DNA from: Fragilariopsis cylindrus CCMP1102
Lineage: Eukaryota > Bacillariophyta > Bacillariophyceae > Bacillariales > Bacillariaceae
NCBI GenBank assembly: GCA_900095095.1
Contig: FMBT01000624.1
Location: forward strand, 1-34,303
Direction of reading: 5' to 3'
Length of the DNA stretch: 34,303 nucleotides
Shown here: positions 29,488-34,303 of the stretch, in pieces
Layout of the letters: each line of letters starts with the position of its first letter
How positions within the stretch are numbered: the stretch's first letter is position 1
Program-made: the position numbers and the translations under genes
Notes under the pieces: generated by a model
The model's input: the letters and a program-made list of their open reading frames with translations, nothing else
Database searches by the model: none
Told to the model about the DNA's origin: nothing

Positions 29488-31092
29488 ATGACAACTACGA
29501 TTAGGAATTCGAATACAAATACAAATACAAATACAAATACAAATACAAATACAAATACGAATACGAATACGAATATGAATAAAAATAAGAATACGATTAG
29601 GATTACAGATAAGAATAGGAAGAAACAATCTTTTAGCAGCACTACTGCCATTCTTGTGTTACTGTACGGATCAGTTTTGATCTATATCAGTAGTAAACAT
29701 TTATCAACAGTCAATAACGACAACAATTATGGCAGAAACTCGCAACAAGAAATATTATCACCAATGGCAGCATCGTCCAACAGAGCAGAAGTAGACTTGC
29801 AGCCCACAACAGCAATAGAATCAACAACAGCAACTTCAGAAGCAACTTATGATAACAGCAATAACAGAGACAGTAATATCAACCATCCTAATCGCACTGG
29901 TAGTAGTGCGGTTCAAAACTACGACAACGATAACGACAACGGTAACGGTAACAATGATGATCATCAATCATATTTGCAAGAGCTTGTAAAGCAGCATCTT
30001 GGAATGAATGCATCATCATCAAAAGGACTGCCAAGCAGGCCAAAGCCACCCAACGAATTAACATTAGGAGCCTTCATTCACATCGGCAAGACTGGTGGAA
30101 GTACATTGTCTGCAACGCAACTCCATTATGATTGCCATTCATTTGCCATGGACAGGTGTGAGGACAAAGTGATTGCAAACGAAACTTATATAAGCAAGCT
30201 CACAACATACTACCACACACCGGCTTTCCACGATCAAGGCAAGGATGGTTTGTTCTCGAAAAATGGAAATGGCAAGAGACATGAATTTTATCTCTTGACA
30301 GCACGAGATCCGTATGATCGAACAATTTCCAGTTATTTGTACCAGCACCCATACAATCAAAAGGCAAGGGAGCCTCATCGTACTGCAAGATACTATGCAT
30401 ATTATAGATGCGCCCCAACATTGGAGAAATTTGCACTTCTTCTCCGTGGCTATTACAACAACAACAACAACAACAACGATAGCATCATCAATACTACTAC
30501 TAGCAACAGTATAGAGATCAGTAATGAGAAATTTTGCACGGATATGTTTCATTACAGTAGTAGAAGATCAAAAAAAATTCCAGAGCATTTGAAAATGGAC
30601 ATTACATTCGTTGTAAGAAATCTCTTTAGATATCATCCCAACGATTCAATCAAGGTGAAAGCTACCACTAATACCAGTACCAATTACAAACAACTATTGT
30701 ATGATGACCGCAATGATAACGATAACGATAACGATAACGATAACAACTGGAATGATAAGACTATACTGGTCGTTCGAACAGAACACTTGAATGATGACTG
30801 GATTTCTGCAAATAGATACCTCGGACAAGATGATCCAGCAATTTCGGTACCGACAGTAAAGTTTCGAGATTCTTCTAAAGTAAAACAATCCATTAGTGAT
30901 GGATCGGAATTGAGTAATGAAGGAAGAAAAAGCATTTGCATATATCTACGAGAGGAATATGATGTATTTTTTGGCGTACTGAGGAAGGCAGGAAATATAA
31001 ATGCGAGAGATTTAGCGGAAAGTTTGTCTACTGCGAGGCAGAATTGCGGGTCCTGGCTTGATTTTGACAGCATTGATTTACTACTTTCGTAA
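29488..31092 (+). CDS. Type II membrane sulfotransferase-like protein
   Basis: The 534-residue protein is a probable Golgi sulfotransferase, moving sulfate from PAPS to a carbohydrate or protein. Residues about 52-69 (TAILVLLYGSVLIYISS) form one membrane helix after a basic segment, so it is a type II protein with a lumenal catalytic domain. GAFIHIGKTGGSTL (about residues 194-207) is the 5'-phosphosulfate loop. LLTARDPYDRTISSYLYQHPYN (about 269-290) carries the RDPxxRxxS motif that binds the 3'-phosphate. VRTEHLNDDWI and the C-terminal CxYLREEYDVF segment fit the rest of the fold. The N-terminus holds an (Asn-Thr) repeat from a 6-bp AATACA array at 29512-29570, and an (Asp-Asn) repeat lies near 30715-30747; both may vary in length between strains. 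The acceptor is unknown. Confidence 0.78.
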   Translation: MTTTIRNSNTNTNTNTNTNTNTNTNTNTNMNKNKNTIRITDKNRKKQSFSSTTAILVLLYGSVLIYISSKHLSTVNNDNNYGRNSQQEILSPMAASSNRAEVDLQPTTAIESTTATSEATYDNSNNRDSNINHPNRTGSSAVQNYDNDNDNGNGNNDDHQSYLQELVKQHLGMNASSSKGLPSRPKPPNELTLGAFIHIGKTGGSTLSATQLHYDCHSFAMDRCEDKVIANETYISKLTTYYHTPAFHDQGKDGLFSKNGNGKRHEFYLLTARDPYDRTISSYLYQHPYNQKAREPHRTARYYAYYRCAPTLEKFALLLRGYYNNNNNNNDSIINTTTSNSIEISNEKFCTDMFHYSSRRSKKIPEHLKMDITFVVRNLFRYHPNDSIKVKATTNTSTNYKQLLYDDRNDNDNDNDNDNNWNDKTILVVRTEHLNDDWISANRYLGQDDPAISVPTVKFRDSSKVKQSISDGSELSNEGRKSICIYLREEYDVFFGVLRKAGNINARDLAESLSTARQNCGSWLDFDSIDLLLS

Positions 31093-31379
31093 TCGTCGGT
31101 ATTTGTTGTTCTACTGCAAGAATACTTTTTGAATTTTACTACCAGCTAATATTATATCGGTACTTTTCTATGCCTACTGATAATATTCCTATGGTCCTAT
31201 TCTATTCTATTGTATAGCATTTAGTGTCTGGCTGAAAATTAGCAATATCTTATAGGTTAGTGTGGAGTGTAATGTTATGTTATGTTATGTTATGTAATGT
31301 AGTACATTTCATTTTTCTAAAATGTATTATATAGTATATTTAATTATCTTACTATTCGTTGTATTTATTTGTTTTGTTT
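31093..31379. other. Convergent 3' region with TTATG repeat
   Basis: The 287 bp between two converging genes contain a GTTATGTTATGTTATGTTATG microsatellite near 31273-31293. Nothing else is seen. Confidence 0.4.
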
Positions 31380-33165
31380 TTAAAACCTCCAATCTAAATT
31401 TGTGGATGAATTATCAAATGTAAATGATTTTTCTAAAAAGATTGTTTCGTCGTCTTTTAATACAGTCATTGTAACAAATTCCTTTGCCTTTAAACATGCT
31501 TTATATGCTTGTCGTATACCGGTATCAATCATAATTTTACTATCATTGTTACGTAAATTAATATCATTAATACTAATAATCTTATCACCTACCTTTAATG
31601 TTGTATTTTTGAAAAGTGAATCATTGTCAATGTTACTTACATATACCCACGATGTTGTTTTTGGTGGCAGTGCTGTAGTATCATGTTCTTGTTCTATTAC
31701 AGTATTTAATGCATCACCTTTATTAGTTTTAATAATTTGAAATTCTACTCCAATACTTTCGGTATGTCCTGATGAAAAATGTTTTGGTACAGTAATTGTG
31801 ATTGGTCGATATTTTTCAATTTTAAATTCAGATTCAATTTCAAATTCATATTTCGATGAATTTGTTAACACTTTCTTTGGTTTTACTACTGTAGTCTTCT
31901 TCTTCTCCTTCTTTGTAATGGTTCTGTCGTTTTTGTTATGACTACTGATACTACTACAGAATTCATCATTGTCATCATTATCCGTAGAATTACTACTAGT
32001 AGAACTTGTAGTACTAGTATCATTATCATCATCATCATCATCATCATCATCGTGAAGTTTTGATATCTTATTTGAGCTGCTCTTCTTCTTTATTGATAAG
32101 GAACTACTGTTCTTTTTGATTTTCTTTTGTTTTTGTGGTACTACTTTTTGTTTTTCAACAACTAATATAACCATAATTTTTGATTTATTCATTATCTGAT
32201 ATGCATAATCAATATCAGCATATTTACGAAAACACATATCATTAATAGTTAATATACAATCACCAATGTTAAGTTGTTGTTGTTGTTCCGGCGTTGATGA
32301 TGATGATTCAAAAAACATTGAATTTGGTAAAATATCCACAACGACTATTTTTTTGTTCTGGATTTCAAATACTAATCCACAATTATTATCTCTGTTGCTT
32401 TTATTGTCTGTTGATGATGATGATTCTGGTTTCTCAGCCGTAATAGTAACAATCTTATTCTTGTTATTGCTCTCATCAGTAGTAGTAGTAGTAGTAGTAG
32501 ACTTATCCTTTTTCGTCGTCACTACTGATTTTTTCTTGTTTTTCGTCGTCTTCACATCAATAATTGTACTAGTCTTCGGAGTTATTGCTGGTGACGGTAA
32601 TAGTGATGATGGCGGTGGTGGTTTACGAACAGATATTGAAATTGTATTATATTTATGTACCCATTTCATTAATAAATCAGGACCTTCACCATCACTTAAT
32701 CTTTTACGATTCACACTTAAAATAATATCACTGCATGATACAAATGCATGTGTAATAAGAACAGAAATGGAAAGGACGAAGAAGAAGAAACTAAAGTTAG
32801 TGTTGCAATATTCGTTCGTGGTATACCAGATCGCTCTAATACTGCTACTCATTATATCTTCGAGCTACGATACGGCGCACATATTACGTTACGTACCCAA
32901 CTTCTAATTCAGTATTACCAAATAATCCATTACTAGCAATATTTTTTACCGTAACTTGTCCATTCCTATCTTGTATTAATTTGATACCAGCTTTTGCTTT
33001 TGGATTATCCTTCCGTACTGTAATACTAACAAGATTACCTAGTATTACTCGTCGTGGTTGTCTTCTTTTTTTATTTGAACCATCATCACTATTACCTGCT
33101 GTACCTTTTTGTGAATAACACGATGATGCTGAATGTGTACTACTATTAATGATAGTAGTAGCCAT
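31380..33165 (-). CDS. Triple-PDZ-domain protein, two exons
   Basis: Exon 1 is 33165-32897 and exon 2 is 32730-31380; joined they give 1620 nt, or 539 residues. The 166-nt intron (32896-32731) starts GTACGT, ends GCAG, and is phase 2. The joint falls inside the first PDZ domain, turning VGYVT into VGDIILSV, which restores the family motif. Three PDZ-like units are visible. Unit 1, about 45-126, has AGIKLIQD and LEVGDIILSVNRKRL. Unit 2, about 183-278, has CGLVFEIQ and LNIGDCILTINDM. Unit 3, about 403-525, has IGVEFQII and LKVGDKIISINDINL. Linkers are Lys/Thr/Ser/Asp-rich, including a (Asp) run. There is no membrane segment once the intron is removed; the hydrophobic start of the unspliced ORF is intronic. 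It is likely a cytosolic scaffold. Confidence 0.82.
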
Positions 33166-33872
33166 AATATATAATGCTGGTGTTTTTTGTTTTGTTTTGT
33201 TTCTGTTGTTGTTGTTTTATTCGAAACTGTTTGTTTTGGTGAGGAATTAGAACGGCAAATATAACAAAAAGCGGATTATTATAATATATTTGTACCAGTA
33301 ATACTGTATATAATAATATTCACAAGTAGTTATTAGGTTTATACTGAATTCTCGAATATGGGAGGACAAAGAAGCAATAAGCAACCGAAGCCTTTTATAT
33401 TGTGCCTCGACAATGCATAAAGCTTGACATGAAGTAGTGTATAGTACGCTCCTTCAATTGAGCAGGAGAGGAGAGAAGAGAAAGATTTTACGCGAACCGC
33501 CCGTGTTCTGAGATGTGATACAGTAGTACAAAAAACAACACCATATATAATTGGTATACGAAGTACTGTAGGTCCTCTATTACTTGAAGTACAGTACAGT
33601 ACTGTACCGTAAATCGTAAATCGAAACAAGAAAGCAAAACTGCAAACGACAACAACCTCAATGAATTAATTAAGAAAAGGGCGAAGGAAAACAACTTGAA
33701 GTCATTTTTGATAAGAGGCTTAATCAAAATACAAGACATAGTGTCTTTCGCCGAGTCATTAACAAGAATTTTAAAAATCGCATCGCTCCACGATGCATGT
33801 ATTTTTTGCTCTCATCATCAGCAATGATGTTGTTTGATCGTAAAACAAATAGAAGAGTTACTCTAGTAGGAG
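33166..33872. other. Region upstream of the PDZ gene, left of the MITE
   Basis: Contains the PDZ promoter. A perfect 14-bp palindrome GTACAGTACTGTAC lies at 33594-33607, next to further GTAC/AGTACTG copies. Short ORFs of 70-96 codons are unsupported. Confidence 0.45.
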
Positions 33873-33874
33873 TA

Positions 33875-34237
33875 CTTCCTCCGTGCACCGGAAAGTGTCG
33901 CGCGGGCTATCGTGTGAGGTCAATCTTGATTTTTTTTTACTTGCATTTCACACATGCTAATTTAGTCTATCAAGGTTGCCTATTTTTACATGCTAGAGTA
34001 AAACTTTAGGATGTTGATATATGAAATCTGTGTAGAATAATAGTTTGATGGAACCTTCAAATTTTGAAAGATATTCTTTATTGATAGAGTTGCACGCAAT
34101 TGAATGATGTATAGTTTTTACTAGTATTTGCTGGTTATTTTTTTGGGCATTATTTAGTTTTTTGAATTATAGCGTGCTTTAGCGTGTGTAATTTTCACGC
34201 CATAGCCCGCGCGACACTTTCCGGTGCACGGAGGAAG
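33875..34237. mobile_element. Stowaway/mariner-like MITE with 36-bp terminal inverted repeats
   Basis: The sequence from 33871 to 33910 is inverted without mismatch at 34202-34241. If TA at 33873-33874 and 34238-34239 is the target-site duplication, the element is 363 bp and its ends read CTTCCTCCGTGCACCGG, close to the CTCCCTCCGT ends of Stowaway/Tc1-mariner MITEs, which duplicate TA. The inverted repeats are GC-rich (GTCGCGCGGGCTAT), unlike the AT-rich centre. There is no transposase; the 70-codon ORF at 33797-34009 runs across the left end and is not a gene. It must have moved with a transposase made elsewhere. Confidence 0.8.
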
Positions 34238-34303
34238 TACTTTAAAATTGAAAAAGTACGCCCTAACAACATGCATCAACAATCATCCGATCCGTGACTC
34301 ACT

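Noticed and set aside
32732..32896. Hydrophobic N-terminus (FSFFFFVLSISVLITHAF) of the PDZ ORF
   Set aside because: It is intron sequence; splicing from GTACGT to GCAG replaces it and restores the PDZ motif.
33797..34009. 70-codon ORF across the MITE end
   Set aside because: It joins flank and terminal inverted repeat, with no domain.

Overview
This window looks like nuclear DNA of a diatom or a close stramenopile. It is AT-rich and intergenic-rich. Proteins are loaded with Asn, Asp, Ser, Thr and Gln runs. Introns are short and start GTACGT, GTAAGT or GTATGT and end CAG or TAG. One gene encodes a two-domain iota-class carbonic anhydrase, a family prominent in diatoms, with TGACGTCA (CO2/cAMP-response-like) sites upstream. 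I cannot name the species.

Layout. 1-775: about four diverged copies of a 193-bp tandem repeat, then about 1.4 kb without a convincing gene. 2222-3214 (+): Asp/Asn-rich hypothetical protein. 5804-3777 (-): two consecutive ORFs that together resemble one ubiquitin-specific protease with the catalytic Cys and His missing. Divergent to it, 6257-7303 (+): BTB/T1 (KCTD-like) protein with a SPRY-like C-terminus. 9153-7644 (-): PPTC7-like PP2C phosphatase interrupted by one frame break. 11633-9918 (-): degenerate peptidase S51-like protein with two frame breaks. 12394-13356 (+): iota carbonic anhydrase with a mitochondrial-type presequence and three TGACGTCA palindromes upstream. 15097-14213 (-): secreted Cys-rich protein. 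15949-18984 (+): sodium-dependent neurotransmitter-symporter-family transporter in six exons, all introns phase 1. 20584-19184 (-): single-pass membrane protein. 22025-24007 (+): DUF4126-like membrane domain fused to a C-terminal villin-headpiece-like motif, also with a TGACGTCA site upstream.

24382-28918 is a nearly perfect head-to-tail duplication of a 2.27-kb unit without a real gene. The junction of the two copies concentrates six CTTTCACG motifs, a 6-bp hairpin, a palindrome and an adjacent AT-only-like stretch, which resembles an origin-type module. After it come a Golgi-type sulfotransferase (29488-31092, +), a three-PDZ protein in two exons (33165-31380, -), and a 363-bp Stowaway/mariner-like MITE (33875-34237).

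Functional links are limited. The carbonic anhydrase and the DUF4126 protein share a candidate CO2/cAMP-type site. The BTB protein and the protease-like protein are divergent neighbours that both point to ubiquitin biology. Several reading frames (protease-like, phosphatase, S51-like) are broken by one-base shifts, some in short homopolymers, so either these are decaying genes or the assembly carries residual indels. All family assignments are by eye, without database searches.
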